A stretch of 64,000 nucleotides of DNA, taken from assembly GCA_026168455.1 (NCBI GenBank), contig CM047427.1, forward strand, positions 37,018,905 to 37,082,904, written 5' to 3'. Below the pieces are notes generated by a model. It worked only from the letters and a program-made list of their open reading frames with translations. It was not told where the DNA came from and searched no databases. A program made the position numbers and the translations under genes. Every line of letters starts with the position of its first letter. Within the stretch, counting starts at the first letter, position 1. Shown in pieces: positions 21,905 through 33,498 of the stretch. This DNA is from Theocolax elegans (lineage: Eukaryota > Arthropoda > Insecta > Hymenoptera > Cerocephalidae).

Positions 21905-22152
21905 TGACAAATGTTACGTGACGCGTAATATACAAGAGTTACGTGACGCGTAATATATAAACGTTACGTGACGCGCAATATACAAGACTTAGGTGACGCG
22001 TAATATACAAGAGTTACGTGACGCGAAATATACAAGAGTTACGTGACGCGTAATATACAAACGTTACGTGACGCGTAATATACAAGAGTTACGTGACGCG
22101 AAATATATAAACGTTACGTGACGCGTAATATACAAGAGTTACGTGACGCGAT
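21905..22152. repeat. 25-bp satellite array
   Basis: About ten tandem copies of a unit containing TTACGTGACGCGTAATATA followed by CAAGAG or TAAACG. Variants (CGCAATA, CGAAATA) alternate along the array. Related single words occur just before (GTGACGTAACGCGTAAC) and after (GTGACGCGATAAC). Confidence 0.9.
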
Positions 22153-22424
22153 AACAAAACGTGACGCACCATAATCGTGACTTATAAGAACTAAGAGGCT
22201 CCGGAGCTGACAGTAGTTTCACATTTAAATAAAAATAATTTAATGTTAAGGTGAACTACTCACGCCTGACACCGTCTTGATAAGCCGGGTCATAACACTT
22301 GGTATTTATATATGTGGGCTACTTCACGTCAAGTAGAATAATAAAATTTTAAATCACACCCAATTTTGAGAACAGGCTGGAAATATCTTCTAGAAAATAG
22401 AAAAAAAATATTAAGTATTGTGAC

Positions 22425-22865
22425 ACCGACACGGTGGCGGAGCGGCGGAAACGCACCTTGGCCGGTCATGAAAGTTAAGCAGCACTGAGCGCGGTTGGCA
22501 CTTGGATGGGTGACCGTTCTCGGGCTTAGCTTAAATGATCGGTTAGGTGTTTTTTCACATTCCACAACGTGAGCGGGAGGTGTGAGGCATTCGGTTTCGG
22601 TGTTAAAGTCTACGCAATGTGACCTTGCCACCCAAAGAGAATTGTTCTCGAATACACCGCCCTTCTCGGAGGAGGTTTTCCTAAATGGCATTTATCCCAA
22701 CGGGTTTGGCCACAGGTTTTCCCTCTCTCCACGGGCATAACCCCGGGCGAATGCGAGAAGGTGGGGTATAGAGGGGGTGAAATTGGAAATGGAATGAAAT
22801 GGAATAAAGGTGTAGGGGATACGTAAAAACCTGTATAAAGGTGTACGTGGAAACTACCAAAATTT
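22425..22865 (+). mobile_element. 5S rRNA-derived SINE (SINE3-like)
   Basis: The head carries the 5S internal promoter: AAGTTAAGCAGC (box A region) at 22,472-22,483 and then GCGGTTGGCACTTGGATGGG, followed by TGACCG (box C region). These would recruit TFIIIA and RNA polymerase III. The body is unrelated to 5S and runs another 350 bases. A 16-base direct repeat flanks the unit (22,409-22,424 and 22,866-22,881), the mark of LINE-driven retroposition. The duplicated target includes the first six bases of the solo LTR beside it, so the SINE landed exactly across that LTR boundary. Confidence 0.85.
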
Positions 22866-22875
22866 TATTAAGTAT

Positions 22876-23914
22876 TGTGACGGAAATCGTCACACAATCT
22901 ATTCACGACGAATAGAGTGTTTAAATTCGCGAATTGTAAGTCGTCGGAGCCTTTCGTATGTCAAGGCCAACCGACGACACTTGTTTACATTTTCTACGAG
23001 TGTACAATTACGCGCGCGACTATACGTAGGGATGGGAGCGCGAAAGAGTGGGTGTTTCCCCACTCTTATCCCTTTTTCGGAAATTAGGCAATTGCCTATT
23101 TAGTACGTCCCGATCCGCCGCTCGAGGCGGACAAACTTATCCGGACCGATCGAGAGTTTTCCGGCTGAAAAAAGGCGCGTGAGGGGCAAAGCCGTCAAGT
23201 TCCGGGTTATCATCGCGAGATGAGCCGCGAGTGATATCTGGTGTACACAAAAGGACGGGAGTGAGTGTGTGAGTGTTAACGCGGTTCGCGGGACACTCGC
23301 CGCGGCACAGGGCCGCCTTTTGGACACCGCAACCGACGTCGGTCCTTCGTTGCCCAGGAAGACACAGGGACACTGATCGGCTGAGCCATCCACGGGGCGC
23401 ATCCGGGTAAGTCTCATTTATATTACCGCGCGTCCCCCCCCCCCCTTACCCCGAGTGTATGTGAGTGTGTACATCGGGAGTGTATTCGGGTACGCCGGTA
23501 CCCGAATAGCGGAAATCGGGGCAAAGTCAACCGCAGGCGAGGATCTCGATCCGGTTGACTCCCGAGACTTCCGTCCGCGCGAAGTAACAATGTCGCGGCA
23601 CACGGCCTGGATGGCTTTTTGTTAAATACCTTATTAAAATAAATATTTCTATTATTATTTTAATTTGGAGTGTAATTATTAATTCTCCCCGCTCCCGCCG
23701 ACATCCCTTCCTAATTTAAAATAATCGTGTCGAGGCAAGGAGGATCGCCCGAATCCTCCACACCGTTCGTCCCAGCGAACTCGCGTTCCTGGCGACAGCC
23801 GCAGTTCGGATAAATTAAATAATTGTGTGCGCGGTACTGGGCAACGCGGCCCAACGATCAAATTTAATTATAAAAATTAATTAAATTCACCGGGTTCGCG
23901 AATATCACGTTACA
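22876..23914 (+). mobile_element. Solo LTR (about 1,039 bp)
   Basis: Begins TGTGACGGAAATCGTCACA and ends CACGTTACA. It is flanked by GTAT on both sides (22,872-22,875 and 23,915-23,918). It is GC-richer than the surroundings, has a CGGGTAAGT donor-like word near 23,405 and an AATAAATA word near 23,640. No internal region or second LTR is present, so it arose by LTR-LTR recombination. It differs from the LTR at 6,703, so it belongs to another family. Minus-strand frames across it are non-coding shadows. The orientation was chosen from the TGTGACG end and AATAAA position. Confidence 0.75.
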
Positions 23915-24479
23915 GTATGTATGAGTTATTCCACCATAAAAAATGGAATTTTTCAATTTTTTTAAGAAATTGCTATTTTTAAATACATGAAAATTAGTGA
24001 CTTTATGAGGTTTATGAGGCATAACTTTCACCAGTGGTCTTGGTCAATAATCTAACCACCGGCATTCGAAAACTCGTGAAAAATGTGATCTTTTGAGCGG
24101 TGTTAGGTCAAAATCAATTGTGGTGTGTTTGCCTTGTTTTGATAATCAATTTTTTTTATATTTCCGGGTGTCCGATCTCTTCCAGATTTTAAAATTAAGA
24201 ATTGTAATCTGGGTAGATAAGTTCTAAAGATTATTTTAAACAAAAGTAGTAAGTAATGTTTTTTCAAAAAAATCAATATATTTTGAGTTAAATGGCTTTA
24301 AATATAGCAATTTTTTAAAAATATTGAAAAGTTCCCATTTTATTTTAAAAATTCCTAAATTATTTTTAATACCTAAAAATTTTTTTCTATTTTCTGGAGG
24401 ATATTTCCAGTCTGTTCTCAAAATTTGTTGTGATTCAAAATTTTTATCATACTTCTTGACGTCATTTTAATCGCCCCAC

Positions 24480-25240
24480 CTAAAAAGTGGTAGAAAAGTT
24501 TCTCCAATCGAAAAAAGTTTCAGGCTAAATAAAGATATAGAATTCACAGGGGATAACATTATGGTATCAATTATTTTGTCCTTGAGGTCGACTATCGAGG
24601 TCATTTCAAGGTCAAAAAAATTTTTTTAACTAGGAACCCCTATCTTTGACCCCGTAAATGGAAAGTGCAAAAAATTTTACGTTCAGAAATGTATGATATT
24701 GAGATTTCAAGGTCATTTGAAGGTCGACCAGCAAATTTTATTGGCCGTATTTAAAAATTTCAGGAACCACTGATTTTTGTTCCAGATTATTAATTAGATG
24801 TGAGATACAATTCCGGTTCAGTAACTTTCCAATTCTAGTTTGAATAGTTAAGGGGATGTCGTACCCGACAAAACATTGTTGTGCAGGTCCACGCTATCTG
24901 TTTTATCGATACCCTATATAAAATTAACTTAACAGAAATCCTCTGTGGCGTCCTCTGTATTATATACTAATACATATTTAGTTGCATGCCCACAGTTGGC
25001 GCTAACAAGCGTTAACGTAATATAAGATATAGAACACAACGCTAGTAAAAGCAATTACAAAATTGATTGTAAAAAAATATAAAATTACTGTAAAAGTAAA
25101 TAAATAGTTTACTTATAAACGTATCTAATTGGTTTATCCGATTATCTGGAGAAATGGCCAATTATATCTGCAAATTGTTCTTGTATTATACATGTGTAAT
25201 ATTAATTCAAAAATTTAAAGTAATAGCATGTATGTACTAA
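24480..25240. other. No gene; decayed repeat with AAGGTCA words
   Basis: Contains TTCAAGGTCATTTGAAGGTCG-type phrases (24,600-24,730) that resemble words at 45,160-45,245, which suggests an old dispersed repeat. No coding frame. Confidence 0.4.
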
Positions 25241-25249
25241 CTCTGCACT

Positions 25250-25500
25250 TTGCGTACACTTTATTTGTACTGTATTACTGTATTTGTACTTTATGGTAAC
25301 GTGTACTGTACGTACACTTTATGAATTGTGTACTGTAAGTGCACTTTATATAGTACCGTGTACTGTACGTATACTTTATATGGTACCGTGTACTATACGT
25401 ACACTTTATGATAACGTGTTCTATACGTACACTTTATGGTAACGTGTTCTGTACGTACACTTTATGGTAACGTGTACTGCACGTACACCTTATGGTTACC
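25250..25500. repeat. 28-bp satellite (first array)
   Basis: Units built on ACACTTTATGGTAACGTG followed by TACTGTACGT, seven to eight copies with variants TATGATAACG and TATATGGTACCG. The 3' part is duplicated at 26,246-26,400 as part of the tandem duplication. Confidence 0.85.
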
Positions 25501-27162
25501 AAATAATAGTCGGTATTGTACTTTTCAATTTTCACTTTGATTTGTATTGCAATTTAATTGTAAATTTTGATTTATAATTAATTATAACAAAAGTTATGCA
25601 TATTCATCTACTAAAATTACAATTTTCTTATCAGTGTTACGTACATTATGATTTTCAATGAAATTAAAAAATGATCTATTATTGTATAGTTAAATTTTTA
25701 ATCCAGTTCAATTTTCATTACCGCCGTTTAACTCATATACTTTGTAGTTTTAGTACCCTTCATTCCTCATAAAAAAATATGTACCACTTAATAAGATTTT
25801 CATAATAATAAACTTTCTGAATGGTACTAGCGTATGCTTTTTAAAATTAAGTTTTAATTGTTAAAGTTTTCTACAACTTGTAATATTAATAAACTAAGTA
25901 TTTCTGAATAATCTCCATAATTTAGTCAACTAATTGGTAGGTTTAAATAAATTTTTTAATTACTACTAAATTAAGCAATGAGCAAAACAGTTATTGTTAA
26001 AAACAAGTAAACCTACTACTATGGAGACCGTTGATGAACACATGTGATTTTATCTTTATATACAATTTTGATTGTTTCATTAAGTTTATTTATGCTAACT
26101 TTTATATATTATAAATAATGCAGTTGGAAATATGTTTAATTCTACTAAATACATATGTAGATTATAAAATGGATGTTTACTATGGTACTGTTGAATAACT
26201 GATAATATATAATTCATGGTTAGTACATAACCTAATGGAATTGCAACTTTATATAGTACCGTGTACTGTACGTATACTTTATATGGTACCGTGTACTATA
26301 CGTACACTTTATGATAACGTGTTCTATACGTACACTTTATGGTAACGTGTTCTGTACGTACACTTTATGGTAACGTGTACTGCACGTACACCTTATGGTT
26401 ACCAAATAATAGTCGGTATTGTACTTTTCAATTTTCACTTTGATTTGTATTGCAATTTAATTGTAAATTTTGATTTATAATTAATTATAACAAAAGTTAT
26501 GCATATTCATCTACTAAAATTACAATTTTCTTATCAGTGTTACGTACATTATGATTTTCAATGAAATTAAAAAATGATCTATTATTGTATAGTTAAATTT
26601 TTAATCCAGTTCAATTTTCATTACCGCCGTTTAACTCATATACTTTGTAGTTTTAGTACCCTTCATTCCTCATAAAAAAATATGTACCATTACTTTAACT
26701 TAATAAGATTTTCATAATAATAAACTTTCTGAATGGTACTAGCGTATGCTTTTTAAAATTAAGTTTTAATTGTTAAAGTTTTCTACAACTTGTAATATTA
26801 ATAAACTAAGTATTTCTGAATAATCTCCATAATTTAGTCAACTAATTGGTAGGTTTAAATAAATTTTTTAATTACTACTAAATTAAGCAATGAGCAAAAC
26901 AGTTATTGTTAAAAAACAAGTAAACCTACTACTATGGAGACCGTTGATGAACACATGTGATTTTATCTTTATATACAATTTTGATTGTTTCATTAAGTTT
27001 ATTTATGCTAACTTTTATATATTATAAATAATGCAGTTGGAAATATGTTTAATTCTACTAAATACATATGTAGATTATAAAATGGATGTTTACTATGGTA
27101 CTGTTGAATAACTGATAATATATAATTCATGGTTAGTACATAACCTAATGGAATTGCAACTT
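25343..27162. repeat. Tandem duplication of a 0.9-kb segment
   Basis: 25,343-26,245 and 26,246-27,162 are nearly identical in direct orientation. The second copy has a small insertion near 26,688-26,700 (TTACTTTAA). The junction and both outer edges share the word ACTT, which suggests microhomology-mediated or slippage duplication. It contains no gene. Confidence 0.9.
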
Positions 27163-27360
27163 GAAATCGTACTCTCGGCGCGTCGTTCAGATTGTCTCGC
27201 CTCGCAGATACCATCGAGAACGATACGCCATCGAGAACTAAAAATCAAACACTCAATTTATTGTAATACATTATATGTTAATTTTGAGATAGATTATATA
27301 TTCTTTTTATAGCAGTGTTTGTGTAGGTAAACCAAAAATTATTTTTAGTATCCCGGGAGA
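27163..27360. mobile_element. Half copy of a palindromic MITE
   Basis: Contains CGTTCAGATTGTCTCGCCTCG, the ATCGAGAAC word and the terminal block AGCAGTGTTTGTGTAGGTAA, all shared with the elements at 29,065-29,577. Only one arm is present. Confidence 0.65.
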
Positions 27361-28264
27361 AACTCTTTTACAATTTTCTTTTACCAATAATACCACAAAC
27401 TATTCATATATTTATATATATATTTTTATTTCATATTATTCGCGATTTAAATTCACATAAGTTAAAGCAAAAATAAAAGAAAGCTAAACACCGAAAATTT
27501 CCAAGACGCGATATATCTCACGCACTCCGCGGAATTCGCTCGTTACAAAAATTATTACAAAATGGCCAGACAGACCACTCACCACAGCACCGCCAAGAAA
27601 TATTCTGCCGTGAACCTCTCACGTATATTCGATAATTTTCCAAAGAGAAAAAAAATAAAGATCGCTCCTTCAATATACTCGCTGTACTCGTCCTCCTTCT
27701 CAACAATAGGTCTCTATATGCCTTTTTTTTATTCCTATGATGACCTCTCCGAACCAAATTCCAATATACCGATCTATGAGAAAGAAAAAAAACTACCGTT
27801 GTTCTACTATTATGGTCGAACACCGAATGACCGCCTTTTTCTCCTTCGTCCTCGATTATCTCTCGAAAAATCCGATTCGGGGCGCTAAAGTCCTTCTTCC
27901 TTATTTATTTAACCAATCGGTTTATTCCTTTTTCTCAATTAGCTAAGCGATCTTCGTTCCGCAGCGCCACCTATTTCGCTCCTCGTCGATGAATATCGGA
28001 GAGTCCGATGGAATAGAATTGCCAATTCCTATTCCGCATGGTCAAGCGCCTCCACCTTTGCAGTGTACTATCTCCTTTCTCTCTCTTACTTACGCACGCA
28101 CGTATATGCGAGTCATTCCGTAGTTCTTTCGTTCCCCCCGCCGGCGCGCCTCTCATCCAACTCGCCTGCTTACGCGCATGGGCAGAGCGCCCCCACCGCG
28201 TTGATCAAAACTTGCATGAAGACATCATGTCTGCCGTATTCGCGCGGGGGGAGCGTATTGTTTA
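27361..28264. other. Mixed-composition DNA without a supported gene
   Basis: Overlapping frames occur on both strands at 27,518-28,281, but none has a recognisable motif and they contradict one another. GC rises from 27,950 onward, toward the possible exon at 28,278. Confidence 0.35.
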
Positions 28265-28277
28265 CGTATAGTTATTC

Positions 28278-28882
28278 GTGAAGTGCGTAATAATACTAGC
28301 CGAAACACTATCGGAGAGCCCGATCGCAGAATACAGAGGACCTCGAGACTCCTGGCCGACGTTGGACCTCCCCGGCATCACCGACGACGTTTTCGAGTGT
28401 TCGCGTGACGACAAGTTGAACGGCATCAATTTCCTTCTCCATAAGGTAAGTAATATTTAAACCATAACATAGACCTCTACCATTGTTAGTAACCTTCTGT
28501 TAAACAAAAGGGATTAAATTTCTTAGTCCTGGTAGCGAGGATAACCCGGACCAAGCTAGTCAGTAATTTGTTACACACGACCTAACCTCTCCTGTCATAC
28601 TTCCAGTATACACACATCTTTTCTATTTTCCTTCCTTTATTTCCTTTACCTTTATACAACCTAATCCTTAAATTAACCATCATTTTATCTACCATAAACT
28701 TTAATAACATTTTCTTTCCTTTTCAGGTCCTGAGCGAATCACCATGGTGAGAAGATAACAAGGATGGAGCTCGCCCCAGGTTGACAAGGGATTTATACAC
28801 CGTACCTCACCACAGCGAGTCCTACAGAGCCTTAGGGAGTCAGCAACGCACAAACAAGACAGAAGGTCTTGTTTGTGCCCAG
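28278..28882 (+). other. Possible spliced transcript (exons 28,278-28,445 and 28,727-28,882)
   Basis: A GC-rich open frame starting MKCVIILAETLSESP and continuing RDSWPTLDLPGITDDVFECS ends at a consensus donor (AAG/GTAAGT at 28,446). A consensus acceptor (TTTTCAG at 28,726) opens a second exon in which the frame reads VLSESPW and stops. Another donor (CAG/GTAAGC at 28,883) and acceptor (TTTTTTCAG at 28,972) follow, with a 90-base intron. Well-formed splice sites with such a short protein suggest a non-coding RNA or a truncated gene. The third exon would run into the MITE cluster. Function unknown. Confidence 0.35.
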
Positions 28883-29059
28883 GTAAGCGGTTCCAGTTTT
28901 AGTATAAGGGTATATAAAATCATGTTATTCGCTCTCAATATATATATTAATCTTTTATATTTCTTTTTTCAGGTTCGAACAAGGAAAACTTTCCCCCTTA
29001 ATACAAGCATTGAGCTTCAAATTTTTCTATCCTCCCCCTGTGAGGTTTCTACCTCACAT

Positions 29060-29577
29060 AATATATACACAAAAAATACTTTTTCTCGGAAGGCTGCGGC
29101 GATTGATTATTGTCGCGTAGAACCTGCGAGGCGAGACACTCTCGGCGTATCGTTCAGATTGTCTCGCCTCGTAGATATCCATCGAGAACTAACAAGCAGC
29201 CATCCGAAAAAAAGTATTTTTTGTGTATATATTACTAAAAATAATATTCGGTTTACCAACACAAACACTGCTATAAAAAAAATAAAAAATCTGTTACAAT
29301 AAATTATGTGTTTCCTTTTTAGTTCTCAATGTATATCTACGAGGCGAGACATTCTCGACGCGTCGTTCTGTTTGTCTCGCCTCGTAGATATCCATCGAGA
29401 GCTAAAAAGCAAACACATAATTTATTCTAACAAATTTTTTTTTTATAGCAGTGTTTGTGTAGGTAAACCGAAAATTATTTTTAGTCATATGTTCACAAAA
29501 ATACTGTTTCTCGGAAGGTTGCGGCGATTGATTATTGTCACGGATAACCTGCGAGGTGAAACACGCTCGGCGCGTCG
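29060..29577. mobile_element. Two overlapping palindromic MITEs
   Basis: First, 29,065-29,240 has arms ATACACAAAAAATACTTTTT and its complement around a centre rich in GAGGCGAGACA and TGTCTCGCCTC. Second, 29,223-29,490 has arms CTAAAAATAATATTCGGTTT and its complement, with the same kind of GAGGCGAGAC/GTCTCGCCTC centre. A further partial unit runs to 29,577, where the Transib-like element interrupts it; its other side resumes at 37,071 (GAGATTGTCTCGCGTCGCAG). Confidence 0.7.
29573..29577. repeat. 5-bp target duplication (CGTCG), left
   Basis: Counterpart CGTCA at 37,066-37,070. CGNCG-type 5-bp duplications are characteristic of Transib; one mismatch is present here. Confidence 0.6.
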
Positions 29578-31010
29578 CACAGTGGGCTAAACTAATTTTT
29601 TTTTCAATATAAAATATCTCGGCGTAGGATCCAGCTATTCGAACAAACCTTAAATTGAATTAAAGTTTCTCAAATGTACTTTCATGAAAAAATAATAAGC
29701 ATGCGTGAAAAAGTTTCTTAACCTAAAAAATATTCTGGATCCTTGCTGCTTTTACGGAAGATACAGATTCTTGTTATTACAAAAAAAAGTGGTTATCCGC
29801 GATTACAACATTTAACTTTCTGTCATTTCAACAATTCAGCAGATCACTTTTAAGCAGGTATATGCAATAAAAAATTCTGGGTTAGTACCCGGGAAAGAGA
29901 AATTAAATTTGCTCAAAGCCAATCTAGCAGACAGGCAGATAACACAAAATAATCCGGGAAACAGAGGTTAAATTTCCTGAATGACCATCTAGCAGACACG
30001 CAGGTAAAACCAAACAACCCGGGAAACAGAGGTTAAATTTTCTAAAAGCCAATCTACCAGACAGGCAGCTAAAACCAAATAACCCGAGAAGTAAGACTTA
30101 TTATTCCGAATTCAATTCCAGAAGACAGGCACATAAAGCCAAATAACCCCGGAAAGAGATTAAATTATACGAAAGCCAGTCTAGCAGGCAGGCAGCTAAA
30201 ACGAAATAATTCGGGAAAGAGAGATTTAATATTTTAAAATCAAATCTAGCAGACAGGCAGCTAAAACCAAATAACCCTGGAAAGAGAGGTTACGTTTTCT
30301 AAAAGCCAATTTAGCAGACAGGCAGGTAACACCAAATAACCCCGGAAGAGATATTTACTATTCGGAACTCCAATCTATCAGACAGGCAGCTAAAACCAAA
30401 TAAACCGGGAGAGAGAGATTTAATATTCCAAATGCAATACCCAGAAGACAGGCACCTAAAGCCAAATAACCCGGGAAAGAGAGATTAAATTATCTGGTAA
30501 CCAATCTAGCAGGCAGGCAGCTAAAATCAAATAACCCAGGAAAGAGAGATTAAATTTTCTGAATATCAATCTGGCAGACAGGCAGCTAAAACCAAATAAC
30601 CCGGCCAAGAAAGATTTTATTTTGATAATCTATCCTAGCAGACAGGCAACCTGCCACACGAATATATTCCGGGAATGAGAGTTTTTATTAATATAATTGA
30701 ATCTAGCAGGGAGTCAAATCAAATTAAGAGGGAGTTTTTATTTTTAGATTCTAATCTAGCTGAAAAGCAGTTCTACTCAATTCCGGGTTATAAAAGAGTG
30801 TTTGTATTATTATAATCTTTTCTACTATGGAGATAGGCAGTCCAAACCAAAAGAACCTGCGAATGAAAGTTATTATTTTTATATCTATTCTAGCATGAAA
30901 GCAGCGAAACCCTAAAAACCCTGATAAGAGTATTTTTATTTTTAGATTCTAATCTAGCAGTAAGGCAGCCAAACCAAACTTACCCGAAAAAGAGTAGTTT
31001 TATTTTAAAT
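29578..31010. repeat. Left arm of the Transib-like element, with about 60-bp tandem repeats
   Basis: Bases 29,578-29,890 match 36,750-37,065 in inverted orientation. From about 29,890 to 31,000 there are some 17 diverged units, each with the words AATCTAGCAGACAGGCAG, AACCAAATAACCCGGG and AAAGAGAGATTAAAT. Units decay toward the interior (from about 30,650). Confidence 0.85.
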
Positions 31011-32010
31011 TTGTTATATTTGGATATTTAAATAATTCTCGATTATCTGATTATCAAATTATATTCAGTTGATTTTTTTCAAAACTTTGGTCTGATTCTA
31101 CTGACAAACAGAGGACCAGAACTGCGGGAACCGGATCTGTTCCAAACTCTAGGATAGGATTTCTACTATAATAACCAGAAGAAAGCCTCAGTTAGAGATC
31201 CCAAAACCCTTTTTAACTCGGAAATAAATAGATTTATGCTCCCAAATAGAAATCCAGAAGAAAACTGATATCGGGTAGATTGGATTTAAATGAAAGGAGC
31301 TAAAATATCGTGATTTAGTCAAAAGCTATGAAAGAAATAAGAATTAAACGATATTTTGATAAATATTTTGAATTAAAAAATGTATTCATTTTTAGGCTTA
31401 GCTTTTTCGTTGTTTTCTTATACCTGTAGTAAAAAAGGTCTTTGGAATCTATGACTCCGGCTTTCTTGATATTTTTTAGTATCAATCATATCTTTGAGTG
31501 TGGTAAAGATCCGTTTCCTGCAGGTCTGGTCCTCTCCTTGTGAGTGAAATCAAAGAAACTTTCGTTCATTCAGATTCTTTAACTGCTATGAAGTAACTTT
31601 TTTATTCTTTGTATACGTAACACATTGAGAATATAAAAAATTTTTTTCTGAAAAATAAGAAATATTTTTTATAAAGAATTATGCATCTGAAATTTTAACA
31701 TTAAAAGAATACATTTAAAAAAATCAGAAGTACTTTTAAAATGTTTTTAAGAAAGATTCAAAAAAGGTAATAGAGAAACATCTTTAAGATATTTTATTTT
31801 CAGTTATTAGTGAAAAAGGAATTTTAGTGAACAAAATTTTAATTCGAGAATCATATATTTCGTATGCTGGACATATGTTTTAGTTTGCTCAATGAATTGC
31901 ATGTATGTTTGAAAACAAAAAACTTTCTATAGTAATTTTATAATGCATATGTATTTTTTATCACATGCGTCAAATGTACATATTTACAAGTCTTGCCAAC
32001 AAATTATGCC
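31011..32010. other. Transib interior with a small inverted-repeat element
   Basis: At about 31,108-31,135 and 31,508-31,540 there are inverted blocks (GAGGACCAGAACTGCGGGAA against TTCCTGCAGGTCTGGTCCTC), which bound a 430-bp MITE-like unit. The rest is AT-rich, with no coding frame. Confidence 0.5.
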
Positions 32011-32101
32011 TTAATATAAGCTTTCATCGGTTTCACTATCATCATTTTGATTCACTTGCACATGAACTGTAGTTTCTTGGTCTTCAAGATTTACTCTGTA
32101 A
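32011..32101 (-). pseudogene. Probable last exon of the Transib transposase
   Basis: On the minus strand, an acceptor-like TTATTACAG is followed by an open frame RVNLEDQETTVHVQVNQNDD and SETDESLY ending in TAA. A short acidic C-terminal tail is common in DNA transposases. The link to the main fragment at 32,852-33,354 is inferred from strand and spacing; a large intron or insertion would lie between. Confidence 0.4.
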
Positions 32102-32851
32102 TAATGCGCTTAATTAATGAGCTATTTAAGAACTTTATTTAATTTCTAATGTGCAAATATTCTGTACAGTATGCTGTTACAGTTTTTTATATTATTTTTC
32201 ACCCTAACCATTTGTAAATTCAACTTTATTGGCCACTACAGAGGGAGTAAAACTGCATTTTATTCCCTTGATTATTGTGTTCCCCGTAGACTTACTTTTT
32301 TCTTTAAACACTTACTTTAGCCTTTTCCTAAAAATACTAAATTAAATTTATTATATTCAATTAAATATAGTAAAAAATCTTTGAATATTGAAAATATTTG
32401 GAAATTTATAAATTAATTGTTTTCGAATAAATTGGCTTTTTCAAGGTGATTTGAGTGAAAAATTTTATACGCACTTCGAGAGTAAAAGGCAATTATTCTC
32501 TTGGATGAACTTTCATCCTGGGAATAAATGCCTATTTTACTCCATTAGTGCATAAATAACTATTCTCACAATTTTAAAGCATTATCGTCTATTTATCTTC
32601 GTTTAATCTAAAAAGTTGTAATAATAAATTAAGTTTTACTGCAAATGAAAATATTTATGTTTGTAAGTAGAATTTACCAAATTGAATAGAATTATATAAT
32701 AAATAGAATGCAACTATCTTATAATGAAATAAGATTAACGATACTCAAGAAAATGATAAAAATTATTAAATGAGTCTGAAGTTAATATCATTGGTAAGCG
32801 TATAGAACTTTTGTCCTTTAAACATCCCAAAATAATGTTCAAGCAAGTAAG

Positions 32852-33354
32852 TTACACTTCATCAATGAATTTGAACATTTGCGAGGTTATCTTATTTTTA
32901 TTTACTTTGCACAAGCGATCTTCAATTTTTACTAGTGATATTTTTGGATCGCTCATGCATACAACTCGCTTGAATACGTCAAAAAGGCGATTCTTCCTAC
33001 TATTTTGCCTAGCGTGTATCACCATATTCCTTCTATAATATTTATGGGATGATTCAAGTGCATCTTCTGCATAATAGGCATTCGGTAAGGGAAAGCGACT
33101 CGATATCTCACAACCATGCTGAAGGAATTTATGCATTGTTGGATTCATGCGCGCCCAAGGATATAATTTCATAATGCATGGCATACGTCTTCCAACAAAG
33201 TTCTTCGGTTTCGCGCAACTAAACTAAATGTAAAATAGCTTTCAGAACAAATATCTCGAAATCTCGTTTGACTACCAGATTTCAAGCAACGAAAGAATTC
33301 ATTTAAACAATAAATTAAAAAAGCATTTGTTATAAATCCAGGTGACAAGCGCAT
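32852..33354 (-). pseudogene. Transib transposase, C-terminal catalytic region
   Basis: Two overlapping minus-strand frames. The first (33,354-33,169) includes TRFRDICSESYFTFSLVARN and RRTLLEDVCHAL. The second, after a frameshift, includes YPWARMNPTMHKFLQHGCEI, FPLPNAYYAEDALESSHKYY and HARQNSRKNRLFDVFKRVVC, then MSDPKIS. I recognise the Transib/RAG1 core pattern: W-MNPTMHK-LQHG, then an acidic AED-x-ES-HK block where the last catalytic Glu of the DDE triad lies, then the R-SR-x-x-x-DVF-x-R and SDP-IS blocks. The N-terminal two-thirds, with both catalytic Asp residues, are not visible. The enzyme would have cut at the CACAGTG ends; this copy is dead. Confidence 0.75.
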
Positions 33355-33498
33355 CCACCTTCATGGATACTTTTTAAATCGATTAAAAGATATATACAAT
33401 ATGTATATAAAGTTATGTTATATAAGTAGTTATATAAGGTTATGAATTTTAAAGTAGATAATCAAAATGTTTACTGAATTGAAAATAAAATAATTAAA
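33355..33498. other. AT-rich joint before the ribozyme fragment
   Basis: Short AT-rich stretch that contains GTTATATAA repeats. Nothing coding was recognised. Confidence 0.4.

Larger units (their letters stand above)
22314..24479. mobile_element. Diverged foldback element carrying later insertions
   Basis: The left end (22,314-22,420) and the right end (24,380-24,479) are imperfect inverted repeats: both contain GACGTCAAG or CACGTCAAG near the tip, an AATTTTGAGAACAG block and GAAAATAGAAAAAAA. They resemble the tips of the palindrome at 19,866-20,861. The centre is occupied by a solo LTR and a SINE; what remains between 23,919 and 24,380 is the inner part of this element. Confidence 0.65.

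Noticed and set aside
21700..22310. Possible LTR ending CCGGGTCATAACA, with the 25-bp satellite inside
   Set aside because: The right end looks LTR-like and has an AATAAA word, but no matching TG start or flanking duplication could be found on the left.
23100..23861. Minus-strand open frames in the GC-rich block
   Set aside because: They fall inside the solo LTR and have no motif; GC-rich LTR sequence often stays open by chance.
27518..27946. Overlapping frames of about 70-108 codons on both strands
   Set aside because: They are mutually exclusive, lack motifs and start contexts, and cover low-complexity Lys/Phe-rich sequence.
29578..29620. Full V(D)J recombination signal (heptamer plus nonamer)
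   Set aside because: The heptamer is exact, but no convincing nonamer at a 12- or 23-base spacing is visible; only a T-run follows.
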